A stretch of DNA of 64,000 nucleotides, taken from contig NZ_AUFC01000017.1 of NCBI RefSeq assembly GCF_000426305.1, positions 16,207 through 80,206 on the forward strand, given 5' to 3'. How positions within the stretch are numbered: the first letter of the stretch is position 1; every line of letters begins with the position of its first letter. The translations under genes and the position numbers were made by a program. Shown piece by piece: positions 26,827 through 36,010 of this stretch. The DNA is from Anaerovorax odorimutans DSM 5092. Its GTDB lineage: Bacteria > Bacillota > Clostridia > Peptostreptococcales > Anaerovoracaceae. The notes under the pieces were generated by a model, which worked only from the letters and a program-made list of their open reading frames with translations, ran no database searches and was not told the DNA's origin.

Positions 26827-26839
26827 ATTCTATAACCTA

Positions 26840-27733
26840 TTAATTACCATATCCAAAGCTATTTAAAGCAAAATCATTATCTCTCCAATTTTCCTTTACT
26901 TTTACAAAAAGTTCTAAGTAAACTTTGGTACCCAGTAACGCCTCTATTTCTATCCTTGCACTCTTTCCTATTCCTTTAAGTTTTTTTCCCTCTTTACCGA
27001 TTATAATACCCTTATGAGATTTCTTTTCGCAATAAATTACCGCACCAATCTTTGTAATATTTGAATTTTCTTTATAACTTTCTATATCAACAGCAACTCC
27101 ATGAGGTATTTCTTCATTCAAATATAATAAAATCTTTTCTCTTATAATTTCACTTACAATAAACCTTTCAGGATGATCCGTTATCATATCTTCTGGAAAA
27201 TACATAGGACCTTCCTTTAACATATTTTCTAATTTTTTTAACAATACATCTATATTTTTCCCTTCAATTGCAGATGTACCAAAGATTGCATCAAATATAT
27301 TTAAATTTTCATATTCTTCATAAATTGTCTTAAATTTATCAGGATTCAGCTTGTCTATCTTATTAATAACAAGGATCTTAGGTGTGGATACTTCTTTTAA
27401 AAGATCCAATATATATTTATCCCCCGGACCTGCTGCTAGTTCATCATCAACAATAAAAATAATTACTTCTACCTCTTTAAATGTATTAATTGCCATTTCA
27501 GTCATTGCACTGCCAAGCTTATTTCGAGCTTTATGAATTCCGGGTGTATCTATGAAAATCATTTGACAATCATCATCATTATCATTTATTCTAGTATAAA
27601 TTCCCCTTATGCTATTTCTTGTAGTCTGAGGTTTATCAGTTGTAATTGCTATTTTTTCTCCTAATATAGAATTAAGCAGTGTAGATTTTCCTACATTTGG
27701 CCTTCCTATAATTCCTATAAAACCTGATTTCAT
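26840..27733 (-). CDS. era: GTPase Era
   Basis: This 297-residue GTPase has G1 GRPNVGKST (10-18), the switch region with GIYTRI, DTPGIHKARNKLG (G3) and NKIDKLNPD (G4). A C-terminal KH domain follows, with the GKEGKKLKGIGKSAR motif that binds the 3' end of 16S rRNA. Era matures the 30S subunit. It lies 9 bp after cdd and just before recO. Confidence 0.97.
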   Translation of the reverse strand: MKSGFIGIIGRPNVGKSTLLNSILGEKIAITTDKPQTTRNSIRGIYTRINDNDDDCQMIFIDTPGIHKARNKLGSAMTEMAINTFKEVEVIIFIVDDELAAGPGDKYILDLLKEVSTPKILVINKIDKLNPDKFKTIYEEYENLNIFDAIFGTSAIEGKNIDVLLKKLENMLKEGPMYFPEDMITDHPERFIVSEIIREKILLYLNEEIPHGVAVDIESYKENSNITKIGAVIYCEKKSHKGIIIGKEGKKLKGIGKSARIEIEALLGTKVYLELFVKVKENWRDNDFALNSFGYGN

Positions 27734-27741
27734 TTTCTCTC

Positions 27742-28119
27742 CTATAATCTAAATCCATGTAATAATAAATCTTTTATATTTGTAATATTTAAATTTTCAC
27801 CATCTTTACTTGTTATAATATCTAAATCATCACTAAATTCGAACATAAACTGTCGGCAAATACCGCAAGGATATGCCTCTCCTCCCGAAGATGCAATGGC
27901 AATTGCCGTAAAATCGCGATGTCCTTCTGAGATAGCTTTCACAAAAGCTGTTCTTTCTGCACAAATAGTTGCACCATAAGATGCATTTTCCACATTTACA
28001 CCTGTAAATACTTCTCCTTCTTTAGTTAGAAGTGCCGCTCCTACTTGAAATTTTGAATAAGGTGCATATGCTTTTTCCAGCATACCTTCAGCTAATTTAT
28101 ATAATTCTTTATACTCCAT
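27742..28119 (-). CDS. cdd: Cytidine deaminase
   Basis: This 125-residue tetramer-type cytidine deaminase has the zinc motifs CAERTAF (catalytic Glu) and PCGICRQ. It converts cytidine and deoxycytidine to uridine and deoxyuridine. It sits between ybeY and era, as in other Firmicutes, though the diacylglycerol/undecaprenol kinase gene (dgkA) often found between ybeY and cdd is missing here. Confidence 0.95.
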   Translation of the reverse strand: MEYKELYKLAEGMLEKAYAPYSKFQVGAALLTKEGEVFTGVNVENASYGATICAERTAFVKAISEGHRDFTAIAIASSGGEAYPCGICRQFMFEFSDDLDIITSKDGENLNITNIKDLLLHGFRL

Positions 28120-28145
28120 TTTATTCTACCTTTATTTTTATAAAA

Positions 28146-28598
28146 TTAACGCATAAGTCCTATTTGATTCATTATATCTTCTTCTTTATTACGCATTATT
28201 TTTTGGTCATTTTCTTCCATATGATCGTAACCTAATAAATGAAAAACACTATGAACAAATAGATATACAAGCTCCCGTTCTCCTGAATGTCCAAACTCAT
28301 CAGCCTGAATCAATGCTTGCTCCGGACAAATAACCACATCCCCTATACAAAGGATTCCTTCTTTAGGCAAGTTATCAAAATCTTCATATTGAGGAAACGA
28401 AAGTACATCTGTAATAGCATCTTTTCCTCTATAAACACTATTTAATTCATGAATTTCTTCTGTACTTACAAACGTAACACTAATTTCTACTCTGTCCGGC
28501 TCCAAACCTTCTTCTTTTACACAAAGTTCTGCAGCTTTTTTCATATGTTCAACAACTACTTGCCCCGGCCTTCTTTCTTCACTAAAAATAATGTTCAT
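28146..28598 (-). CDS. ybeY: Endoribonuclease YbeY
   Basis: This 150-residue metalloprotein has the YbeY signature HSVFHLLGYDH (three His zinc ligands). Upstream is VSTEEIHELNSVYRGKDAIT, which precedes DVLSFP. It takes part in 16S rRNA 3'-end processing and ribosome quality control. The ATG at 28598, after TTGGAGAGTGTT, is chosen over the TTG at 28610. It follows phoH by 25 bases. Confidence 0.94.
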   Translation of the reverse strand: MNIIFSEERRPGQVVVEHMKKAAELCVKEEGLEPDRVEISVTFVSTEEIHELNSVYRGKDAITDVLSFPQYEDFDNLPKEGILCIGDVVICPEQALIQADEFGHSGERELVYLFVHSVFHLLGYDHMEENDQKIMRNKEEDIMNQIGLMR

Positions 28599-28623
28599 AA
28601 CACTCTCCAATCACTTAACAATT

Positions 28624-29607
28624 TTAATCTTCATATTCTTCAGGATTTTCCTTGTAATATTTATCATACGCATTTATAATTCGCTTTACAAGTGCATGCC
28701 TTACTACGTCAACATCTTTAAGGAAACAAAATTCAATACCTTCCACTCTGTCAAGTACTTTAACAGCATCTACCAAACCTGATTTTTTACCTCGAGGTAA
28801 ATCAATTTGAGTGATATCTCCTGTTATGACTGCTTTAGAACCAAAACCCAGTCTCGTAAGAAACATTTTCATCTGCTCTCTTGTGGTATTTTGTGCTTCA
28901 TCCAAAATAATGAATGAGCTGTCAAGAGTTCTTCCTCTCATATACGCTAAAGGTACAACCTCAATTGCTTCTTTTTCTTTTAATCTAAGGGCACTATCCC
29001 TACCTAAAATATCGTAAAGAGCATCATAAAGAGGTCTTAAATATGGATCAACTTTTTCCTGTAAGTCTCCCGGTAGAAATCCTAATCTTTCTCCGGCTTC
29101 CACAGCAGGTCTTGCAAGAATAATCTTTTGAACTTCTTTATTTTTAAATGCATTGATTGCCATTGCAACTGCAATATATGTTTTTCCTGTACCCGCAGGT
29201 CCAACTCCAAATACAATATCATTTTTTTTAATACTATGTGCATATGATGTTTGTCCAATAGTTTTTGGTTTTATAGGTTTTCCTCTGTGAGTAAAACAAA
29301 TAACATCCTTGTTAATATTGCTTTCCTTATATGATAAGCCTTTATTATTTAAACTAATAACATAATTTACTTTTTGTGCATCAAGTTTTTCTCCTGAGCC
29401 TAAAATTTCAAGAAGTTCTATAATTACTTCCTGTGCCTTATCGGCTTCCTTTCCCTTTAGTATTATTTCATCTTTACGCTGAACAATTTCCACATCATAA
29501 TTATCTTGTATGACTTTTAAATTTACATCTAAATTACCAAATAATTCATTAGTATCTTGCTCTTGATCGATTTTCATTTTAATTTCTTCAATCAATACGT
29601 TCTCCAA
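28624..29607 (-). CDS. phoH: PhoH-family ATPase (PhoH/YbeZ)
   Basis: This ATPase of about 327 residues has Walker A GVGPAGTGKTYIAVA and a Walker B/helicase-like motif (SSFIILDEAQNTT). The N-terminal region (ELFGNLDVNLKVIQD, then VEIVQRKDEIILKG) is a small RNA-binding-like domain. PhoH proteins are genetically tied to YbeY in rRNA processing; the exact activity is uncertain. The start is the TTG at 29607, which has GAGGAGG nine bases upstream; the longer GTG overlaps that site, and an ATG at 29577 is a third option. The gene overlaps the end of yqfD. Confidence 0.9.
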   Translation of the reverse strand: MENVLIEEIKMKIDQEQDTNELFGNLDVNLKVIQDNYDVEIVQRKDEIILKGKEADKAQEVIIELLEILGSGEKLDAQKVNYVISLNNKGLSYKESNINKDVICFTHRGKPIKPKTIGQTSYAHSIKKNDIVFGVGPAGTGKTYIAVAMAINAFKNKEVQKIILARPAVEAGERLGFLPGDLQEKVDPYLRPLYDALYDILGRDSALRLKEKEAIEVVPLAYMRGRTLDSSFIILDEAQNTTREQMKMFLTRLGFGSKAVITGDITQIDLPRGKKSGLVDAVKVLDRVEGIEFCFLKDVDVVRHALVKRIINAYDKYYKENPEEYED

Positions 29608-30793
29608 TAACAAAATCCTCCTCACTTCCTATTTGTTCTAATGCTTCTAACATAACCGTTACCTCTATTATATTTTCTTCTTTCGAAAACTTCAAACTTT
29701 TATTTAAAATTTGGCTATTTTCTCTTATTTTATCTTTTATAGAGTGTCTTAATAGTATCTCAGAAGCCTTTTTAACTTCTTCTTTATCACATTCACGTCT
29801 ATATAATTTAACCTCTTGAGTCTTAGTAACAGATAAACTAAGCGGTAATGGTCTTATTGTTTTAAATATATTATTTTCTTTATACACTGAGGTTTCCCAT
29901 CTATTACATAATTTACCCGTATTTAAATTGAAATTACCTATTTTTAAATTAATGCCATACATAGTTTTACCCGTTGGTTCTTTAATTAAATCATATCTTT
30001 CTTGATAATATGTAAAACGATATGGAACTTTTGCAGTTACTTCTCCTGATGCATGAACATAACGCTCTAAAGCAGCGGAAGATGTCGTACTATAATTATT
30101 ATTTGTAATAGGTACAATTCCTGAAATAACAATGTCTCCTTTTTTTACAAAGGCACCCTCTGATACTGTAGCAAAACCTTCTCTGGCAATAATTTTATCT
30201 ATGTATCCATCTTTATCAGCAACAATATGTGTTGGTTTATTAGGGTCAACTTTTTTAACAGGCTTAGTACCTTCTACAATTGTTACTTCTGCCAAATTCC
30301 CAACATAGCTTATGCCAACCCATGATAAATCCTCTAAGTTATTATATAAATATAATTTAACTTCATCAATAGAAATATTTTTACTGCACCCTTCATAAAA
30401 ACCTGCCTCTCTTAAGCAGTTTCTTACTTGAGCTTCTGTAAATTTTTCATATCCGTTAATACGAATTTCAGAAATAAATGAACTTTGATAATACATAATA
30501 AATGCAAATAATATAAGCCCTATTATAGTACTTTTTTTATTAAAAATTTTCTTTATAAGAGGTTTATATCCATTTTCAGAAATAACTGTTATTTGATATT
30601 TATTTCTTGCCAGCCTTAAAAACTTTTTATAATCAAATGCCATTATTTTAAAAGTCATTTCTATATCATTTTTAATTTTTATATCTCTTAAAATTATCTT
30701 TTCTTTTGCACAATTATTAATAAGCCTTTGTTGATCAAAGCCCTCTACTTTTATTTGTTTATAATGTTCAAAAAAGCTGCTATTTTCTCTCAT
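29588..30793 (-). CDS. yqfD: Sporulation protein YqfD
   Basis: This 401-residue protein is recognised as YqfD. It has a cytoplasmic N-terminus (FEHYKQIKVEGFDQQRLINN), one membrane helix (about 93-110), a POTRA/FtsQ-like extracellular part (RINGYEKFTEAQVRNCLREA) and long beta-rich sequence ending at GERID. In Bacillus yqfD is transcribed in the mother cell during sporulation; its molecular function is not settled. It overlaps yqfC at its start and phoH at its end. Confidence 0.9.
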   Translation of the reverse strand: MRENSSFFEHYKQIKVEGFDQQRLINNCAKEKIILRDIKIKNDIEMTFKIMAFDYKKFLRLARNKYQITVISENGYKPLIKKIFNKKSTIIGLILFAFIMYYQSSFISEIRINGYEKFTEAQVRNCLREAGFYEGCSKNISIDEVKLYLYNNLEDLSWVGISYVGNLAEVTIVEGTKPVKKVDPNKPTHIVADKDGYIDKIIAREGFATVSEGAFVKKGDIVISGIVPITNNNYSTTSSAALERYVHASGEVTAKVPYRFTYYQERYDLIKEPTGKTMYGINLKIGNFNLNTGKLCNRWETSVYKENNIFKTIRPLPLSLSVTKTQEVKLYRRECDKEEVKKASEILLRHSIKDKIRENSQILNKSLKFSKEENIIEVTVMLEALEQIGSEEDFVIGERID

Positions 30794-31028
30794 AAAACTC
30801 CACCATATTAATATTACCTGTTATTTGCATTCGTTCTTCTCCAAGCTGATTGACCACAAGGTTATCACCATTTACAGCAGTATAACGATTGCCATTATCT
30901 ACTATAATACTTGTTTGACTTATTAATACTATTTTTTTTATATTATCAATAATTGCTGTTTTACCGCTTACTAAAATACGCGGCATATTTAATCCGAAGT
31001 CATAAATCATTTCATCTTTTATATTCAT
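30780..31028 (-). CDS. yqfC: Sporulation protein YqfC
   Basis: This 82-residue YabP/YqfC-family protein has the typical stretches NMPRILVSGKTAIIDN and VVNQLGEERMQITGNI. Mother-cell expression and an unknown mechanism are known for the family. Its stop overlaps the yqfD start by 14 bases, so the two are coupled. Confidence 0.92.
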   Translation of the reverse strand: MNIKDEMIYDFGLNMPRILVSGKTAIIDNIKKIVLISQTSIIVDNGNRYTAVNGDNLVVNQLGEERMQITGNINMVEFYERK

Positions 31029-31074
31029 ATAATCACCCTATACCATCTTATGAGTATATGATTCAAAAAATGAA

Positions 31075-31102
31075 AAATAACCTAGCATATGCTAGGTTAT
31101 TT
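31075..31102. terminator. Palindromic terminator between yqeY and yqfC
   Basis: This is a perfect 28-base palindrome, AAATAACCTAGCAT and its complement, followed on the minus strand by TTCATTTTTT. It ends the rpsU-yqeY transcript before the sporulation pair yqfC-yqfD. Confidence 0.8.
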
Positions 31103-31132
31103 GAAATCTTTATTAAAATAGAAATCTACTTA

Positions 31133-31579
31133 TTATGAAAGAAATGCTTCAATTACCTTTTTAACATCGCCGCCGTCTGCTACACCTTTTACCTTTGGCA
31201 TAACAGCACCGATAAGCTTTCCTAAATTTTGCTTACCACTTTCTATTCCCATATCAGCAGCAGTCGCTTTAACAATTTCAGTAATCTCTGCTTCAGTAAG
31301 CTGCTTAGGTAAGTACTCCATTAAAATTTCTATTTCTCTGTTATAGTTATCCAATAGATCCGTTCGTCCTGCTTTTTTAAAATCAGAGAGGGCATCTTTT
31401 CTCATTTTTACCTGTTTGGTCAGAATATTTAAAACTCCTTGATCATCCAGTTCTTCTCTATTGTCAACTTCATACTGTTTTATAGCAGCACGAGCTAAAT
31501 TTATTGTATTTTTTTTAATTTCGTCTTTTGCCTTCATGGCATCTTTAAAATCGCTTGTTAATCTATCCTTTAAGGTCAA
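31133..31579 (-). CDS. yqeY: GatB/YqeY domain protein
   Basis: This 148-residue protein matches YqeY (LTSDFKDAMKAKDEIKKN, then MEYLPKQLTEAEI and GKLIGAVMPKVKGVADGG), which resembles the C-terminal tRNA-binding domain of GatB. Its role is unknown. The start is the TTG at 31579 with AGAGGTG six bases upstream; the longer frame (GTG at 31606) begins too far ahead of the family start. It follows rpsU by about 30 bases, as in Bacillus. Confidence 0.9.
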   Translation of the reverse strand: MTLKDRLTSDFKDAMKAKDEIKKNTINLARAAIKQYEVDNREELDDQGVLNILTKQVKMRKDALSDFKKAGRTDLLDNYNREIEILMEYLPKQLTEAEITEIVKATAADMGIESGKQNLGKLIGAVMPKVKGVADGGDVKKVIEAFLS

Positions 31580-31609
31580 TAATAACACCTCTTTGCTTTT
31601 CCACAATAC

Positions 31610-31789
31610 TTAGAACTTTTTAGCCTTTTTTCTTGCAGCTTCTGACTTCTTCTTTCTCTTAACGCTCGGCTTTTCGTAATGTTCTCTTTTTCTTAATTCT
31701 GACATTACTCCATCTCTTGCGCAAGAACGCTTAAACCTTTTTAGTGCGCTTTCTAAGCTTTCATTTTCTCTTACAACTACTTGTGCCAT
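31610..31789 (-). CDS. rpsU: 30S ribosomal protein S21
   Basis: This 59-residue basic protein starts [19 protein letters not shown] and contains [20 protein letters not shown], which is S21. It binds the platform of the small subunit near the anti-Shine-Dalgarno region. A GGAGGGGAATGAATAA stretch precedes the ATG. Confidence 0.96.
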   Translation of the reverse strand: MAQVVVRENESLESALKRFKRSCARDGVMSELRKREHYEKPSVKRKKKSEAARKKAKKF

Positions 31790-31936
31790 TTATTCATTCC
31801 CCTCCCTCCATGTTCTGAAATAATTCAGATGCTTTTCAAAACGGGTCTAATAGTGTTATCTATAACATGAGTATTATACCTTTTTTTGTCCCATTAATCA
31901 AGAAATATTTTCATAGATATATTTTTCTTCTTTTAA

Positions 31937-32278
31937 TCAGCCCGGAGGCCAAGTCATTTTTCTCTTTCCTAATAAATGAAAATGTAAATGCATTACTGTT
32001 TGATAACCATCTTCACCGCAATTGCCTACCAATCGATATCCATTTTCCAATTCTAATTTGGAAGCAATTTCTTTAACTTTACACATAATATGACCTATTA
32101 ATTCTTTATCTGAATCTTTTATATCATCCATTGATTCTATATGTTTTTTGGGAATTAACAGAACATGAACCGGTGCTTGAGGTTCAAGGTCATTAAATGC
32201 AATCATATCTTGATCTTCATATACTATAGTTGCTGGAATTTCTTTATTTGCAATTTTACAAAAAATACAGTCACTCAT
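31937..32278 (-). CDS. hinT: HIT family protein (HinT-like)
   Basis: This 113-residue histidine-triad nucleotide-binding protein has the catalytic HLHFHLLG near the C-terminus and the N-terminal CIFCKIANKEIPA. HinT enzymes hydrolyse AMP-lysine and similar phosphoramidates. The ATG at 32278 is used, with CAGGAG upstream; an extra 13 codons of open frame upstream lack a site. It sits between mtaB and rpsU, the standard position. Confidence 0.93.
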   Translation of the reverse strand: MSDCIFCKIANKEIPATIVYEDQDMIAFNDLEPQAPVHVLLIPKKHIESMDDIKDSDKELIGHIMCKVKEIASKLELENGYRLVGNCGEDGYQTVMHLHFHLLGKRKMTWPPG

Positions 32279-32429
32279 CAAAACACACTCCTGTTCTTTC
32301 TTAACTATTATGAACATATAATATATTTTACAATATAATCAAATCAACGTAACTTTTATTTAACTATAATTAAATATTATAACATTTTCAAATTTAAATC
32401 AAGTTATATGCAAAATATAACAATTTTAA

Positions 32430-33809
32430 TTACTCAATAATCCCTTTTAAACCATCTTTGTATGTTTCACTAATCTTAACCTTAACAAAACTATTTATTA
32501 AATTCTTATCTCCATCTATATAAACTTTTATATAATTTTCCGAAAGGCCTTCTAAATATCCGCTGCTTTCATCAAATCTTTCTATTAACACGGTTCTTTT
32601 CATTCCAATATTTTTTTTAAAAAATTCTTTAGATATACTATTAGCAGTTTCCATGAGAATTTTACTTCTTCTCGCCTTTACTTCAGGTGAAATATGCCCT
32701 TTCATCTCAGCTGCTTTAGTTCCTTGTCTCTTTGAATATTTAAATGCGTGAACTTTGCAAAACCCTACAATTTCTACCATTTTTACACTATCCATAAAGT
32801 CATCTTCACTTTCTGCGGGAAATCCTACAATAATATCAGTTGTAATTCCATACCCTGGATCGTATTCCCTTAGAACATTAACTATGTCCAAGTATCCTTT
32901 GCGATCATAGTTTCTGTTCATAAGTTTAAGAATTTTATCACTGCCGCTTTGTAACGAAAGATGCAAATGAGGACAAAGTTTTTTATATTTAAGTAAGTTT
33001 TTTACATATTGCGAATTAATAACCGTAGGTTCTAAAGAACTTAGTCTTATTCTAAAATCTCCGGGTATTTCACTAAGAGCTTTAATAATGATTTCTATAC
33101 CCGAAATTTTGCTATCTTCATTTTTTGCAAAAGATTTTTCTGTCCCATATAATGCTGTATTTATACCTGTAAGAACAATCTCTTTAAAGCCTTTGGAAAT
33201 TAAGTTTTCAGCTTCTTTAATAATTTCTTCTTTTGGTCTGCTTCGTACTGAACCCCTTGCATAAGGAATAATACAGTAAGAGCAAAATCTATTACAACCT
33301 TCTTGGATTTTTATAAAGGCTCTTGTTTTAGAATCCATGGAAGTAATTATGCCCATATCTTCATACTCTGTTAATGCTTCCAGAGGTTTTATATGACATT
33401 CCACTCCCAAGTTATTGTTTTCTGAATCATTTTGACTATATAAATCTTTTCTTTTTCTGTAATCTTCTATATATTCTACCAAATTATTTTTTTCATTAGT
33501 TCCGGCTACAATATCCACACCTTCTATTGAACTGGCTTCCTTTGGACTAACTTGTGCATAACATCCGATAACAGCCGTAATGCTATTAGGATTAATTCTC
33601 TTAACACGTCTTATATATTGTCTTGATTTTCTGTCTGATAAACCTGTAACAGTACAAGTATTTATAATATATACATCAGCAAATTCTTCATTTTCTGCAA
33701 CTTCATACCCTTTGGTAATAAATTTTTCTTTTATTGCCTGTGTTTCGTACTGATTTACTTTGCAACCGAGCGTTAATATACTTACTATTCTTTTTCTTTT
33801 TTCTTTCAC
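32430..33809 (-). CDS. mtaB: tRNA t6A37 methylthiotransferase MtaB
   Basis: This 459-residue radical-SAM methylthiotransferase forms ms2t6A at position 37 of tRNAs reading ANN codons. The N-terminal UPF0004 domain has TLGCKVNQYET and NTCTVTG and binds the auxiliary cluster. The radical-SAM motif is CNRFCSYCIIPYARG. A C-terminal TRAM domain ends the protein. The start is a GTG with GGAG upstream. It has a good sigma-A promoter of its own. Confidence 0.95.
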   Translation of the reverse strand: MKEKRKRIVSILTLGCKVNQYETQAIKEKFITKGYEVAENEEFADVYIINTCTVTGLSDRKSRQYIRRVKRINPNSITAVIGCYAQVSPKEASSIEGVDIVAGTNEKNNLVEYIEDYRKRKDLYSQNDSENNNLGVECHIKPLEALTEYEDMGIITSMDSKTRAFIKIQEGCNRFCSYCIIPYARGSVRSRPKEEIIKEAENLISKGFKEIVLTGINTALYGTEKSFAKNEDSKISGIEIIIKALSEIPGDFRIRLSSLEPTVINSQYVKNLLKYKKLCPHLHLSLQSGSDKILKLMNRNYDRKGYLDIVNVLREYDPGYGITTDIIVGFPAESEDDFMDSVKMVEIVGFCKVHAFKYSKRQGTKAAEMKGHISPEVKARRSKILMETANSISKEFFKKNIGMKRTVLIERFDESSGYLEGLSENYIKVYIDGDKNLINSFVKVKISETYKDGLKGIIE

Positions 33810-33905
33810 TATCTAAATTCTCCTTTGTTTACATGTTCATTCATATAAATTTATATCATAATAAAACTATGTAAATTGGGATCCTGCCCATTATTATCTG
33901 AACAC

Positions 33906-33935
33906 AATATATACATCGTTTATACCATTTGTCAA
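33906..33935 (-). promoter_or_regulatory. Probable sigma-A promoter for mtaB
   Basis: On the minus strand TTGACA (33935-33930) and TATATT (33911-33906) are 18 bases apart, about 100 bases ahead of mtaB. A TATTTTATAAAATA palindrome (33938-33951) lies immediately upstream. Confidence 0.6.
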
Positions 33936-34019
33936 TGTATTTTATAAAATACTGTTCTTTTCTGTATGACATTAAGCATATATTATTGCGATAATATACA
34001 TGTTGGGAGGGGTAAAATT

Positions 34020-35945
34020 TTGCAAAAACATAGATTTATAAAATTTAATCGTTTTTATTTTAAACTAAATAATCCTAAATTTACAAGACTAGTATCTATA
34101 ATTGTTTTTGCTTTTATAATAGCAATCACTCTGTTTTCTATTAATGCATTTCCTGTGAATCTTGCCGCACTTCAGCCAAAATCCAGTGATTCAATTAAGT
34201 GGGTAGATTTTGATGTACCTTATGAACTATTGGAAAAAACCATGTACTTAGACATTGAAAGTTATAATAGTGAGGTTCATCTTAACTGGATAGAATTATT
34301 ATCCTATCTTGCAAGTAAATACGGGGGTAATTTCAAATTATACAATTCTCATGATTTAGACCAACTTATAGAAAAGTTAAATAATGGTGATTCAATGAAA
34401 GATCTTACAAAAGACATGAAACATTATGATTATTATAATGAGGCTTATTCAGCCGTTTTATCAGGTTTTCTCGGCGAATTTAAAATTGAAGTTCCTGTTA
34501 GTAAAGAATCAAATGAATCAAATGACAATACAACAAATGGTGCTGTAAAATGGCAGACAAAATACGGCTTAAAAGTTTTTTCTCCTATAGCTGATGGCTA
34601 TTGGTACAATCATTATGATGATTTTGGTGCTGGAAGAAATTATGGATTTGATAGAAAACATTTTGGTCATGATTTAATGGTATCAACAGGCACTCCCATT
34701 ATAGCTGTAGAAAGTGGAATAGTAGAAGCCTTAGGATGGAATCAGTACGGTGGATGGAGAATAGGTATTAGATCTTTTGATAAAAAACGTTATTATTATT
34801 ATGCTCATCTTAGAAAAGATCGTCCATACAGCGCAGGTTTATATGAAGGTAAAGCTATAAAAGCAGGAGATGTAATTGGATACTCCGGCAGAACAGGTTA
34901 CAGTATAAAAGAAAATGTTAATAATATTGATACACCTCATCTTCATTATGGAATACAGCTTATCTTTGATGAAAAAGAAAAAGACAGCCCAAATCAAATA
35001 TGGATTGATTTATACAGTATTACAAATCTTCTTTCAAAGAATAAATCTCAAGTATATAAGGTTGAAGAAACAAAAGAATATTATAGGAAGTATGATTTTT
35101 CAGAACCCAACTTTTATGAAAAGGAAAATAATAAAAATAATAAATTAACTACTCCTAAAGCGGTTACTACCTTATCTGAATCAAAAGCACCTGAAGGCAG
35201 TGTTACCGTCCCTATCATTATGTATCACGGGTTAATAAAAGATACTACTCTTCAAAATAAATTTTTTATTGACCCCCAAATTTTTGAAAATGATTTAAAG
35301 TATTTAAAAGAAAATAAATACACTCCGATTTTAATGAAAGATCTTATAGCTTATGTAGACAAGGGTACACGGTTACCTGAAAAGCCCATAGTTCTTACTT
35401 TCGATGATGGATATTATAACAATTATTTATATGCATATCCTCTTCTACAAGAATATAATATGAAAGCGGTTATTTCTATTATTGGCAGTTGTACTGATAA
35501 GTATAGTGAACTGAATGAAAATAATGCTTCATATTCTCATATCACATGGGATCAGATAAAAGAAATGCAAAAATCAAAATTAGTAGAAATACAAAATCAT
35601 ACTTATGATATGCATAGTTATGATAATGGAAGGCAAGGCTCAAAGAAAAAGTTAGGTGAAAGTACAGATGATTACGAAAAAAACTTAAATGATGATATTG
35701 GTAAACTTCAAAAAGAAATATCAGAAAAAACCGGAATAAAACCAACTACTTATACTTATCCTTTTGGATTTATAAGCTACGATGCTGAAGAAATATTAAA
35801 AGAAATGGGATTTCGTGCAACTTTAAGCTGTGCCGAAGGTTTAAATTATGTAACAAAAGACCCTGAATCTTTATATAGAATGAAACGATTTATAAGACTT
35901 CCCGAAATAACAAGTGAAGACTTTTTTAATAAAATTGAAAAATAA
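34020..35945 (+). CDS. LytM/M23 peptidase-polysaccharide deacetylase fusion
   Basis: This 641-residue cell-wall protein has a membrane anchor at about 24-44, a linker and an M23-type LytM domain with zinc ligands in HFGHD (214-218) and HLHYG (307-311). A polysaccharide deacetylase (NodB-like) domain follows, with TFDDG (460-464) and a downstream HTYDMH, whose H-x4-H spacing is like PgaB. All key ligands seem present, so both an endopeptidase and an N-deacetylase acting on peptidoglycan or another wall polymer are inferred. The TTG start at 34020 has GGGAGGGG upstream; the longer ATG does not. It lies divergent from mtaB within an otherwise conserved cluster. Confidence 0.88.
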   Translation: MQKHRFIKFNRFYFKLNNPKFTRLVSIIVFAFIIAITLFSINAFPVNLAALQPKSSDSIKWVDFDVPYELLEKTMYLDIESYNSEVHLNWIELLSYLASKYGGNFKLYNSHDLDQLIEKLNNGDSMKDLTKDMKHYDYYNEAYSAVLSGFLGEFKIEVPVSKESNESNDNTTNGAVKWQTKYGLKVFSPIADGYWYNHYDDFGAGRNYGFDRKHFGHDLMVSTGTPIIAVESGIVEALGWNQYGGWRIGIRSFDKKRYYYYAHLRKDRPYSAGLYEGKAIKAGDVIGYSGRTGYSIKENVNNIDTPHLHYGIQLIFDEKEKDSPNQIWIDLYSITNLLSKNKSQVYKVEETKEYYRKYDFSEPNFYEKENNKNNKLTTPKAVTTLSESKAPEGSVTVPIIMYHGLIKDTTLQNKFFIDPQIFENDLKYLKENKYTPILMKDLIAYVDKGTRLPEKPIVLTFDDGYYNNYLYAYPLLQEYNMKAVISIIGSCTDKYSELNENNASYSHITWDQIKEMQKSKLVEIQNHTYDMHSYDNGRQGSKKKLGESTDDYEKNLNDDIGKLQKEISEKTGIKPTTYTYPFGFISYDAEEILKEMGFRATLSCAEGLNYVTKDPESLYRMKRFIRLPEITSEDFFNKIEK

Positions 35946-35954
35946 CCACAATTA

Positions 35955-35991
35955 AAAATAGAGTTTTAAACTTTATATAAAACTCTATTTT
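35955..35991. terminator. Bidirectional terminator
   Basis: AAAATAGAGTTTT and AAAACTCTATTTT form a perfect 13-base stem with an 11-base loop, between the convergent fusion gene and rsmE. Confidence 0.9.
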
Positions 35992-36010
35992 CATAGTCTG
36001 TCATTTGATC

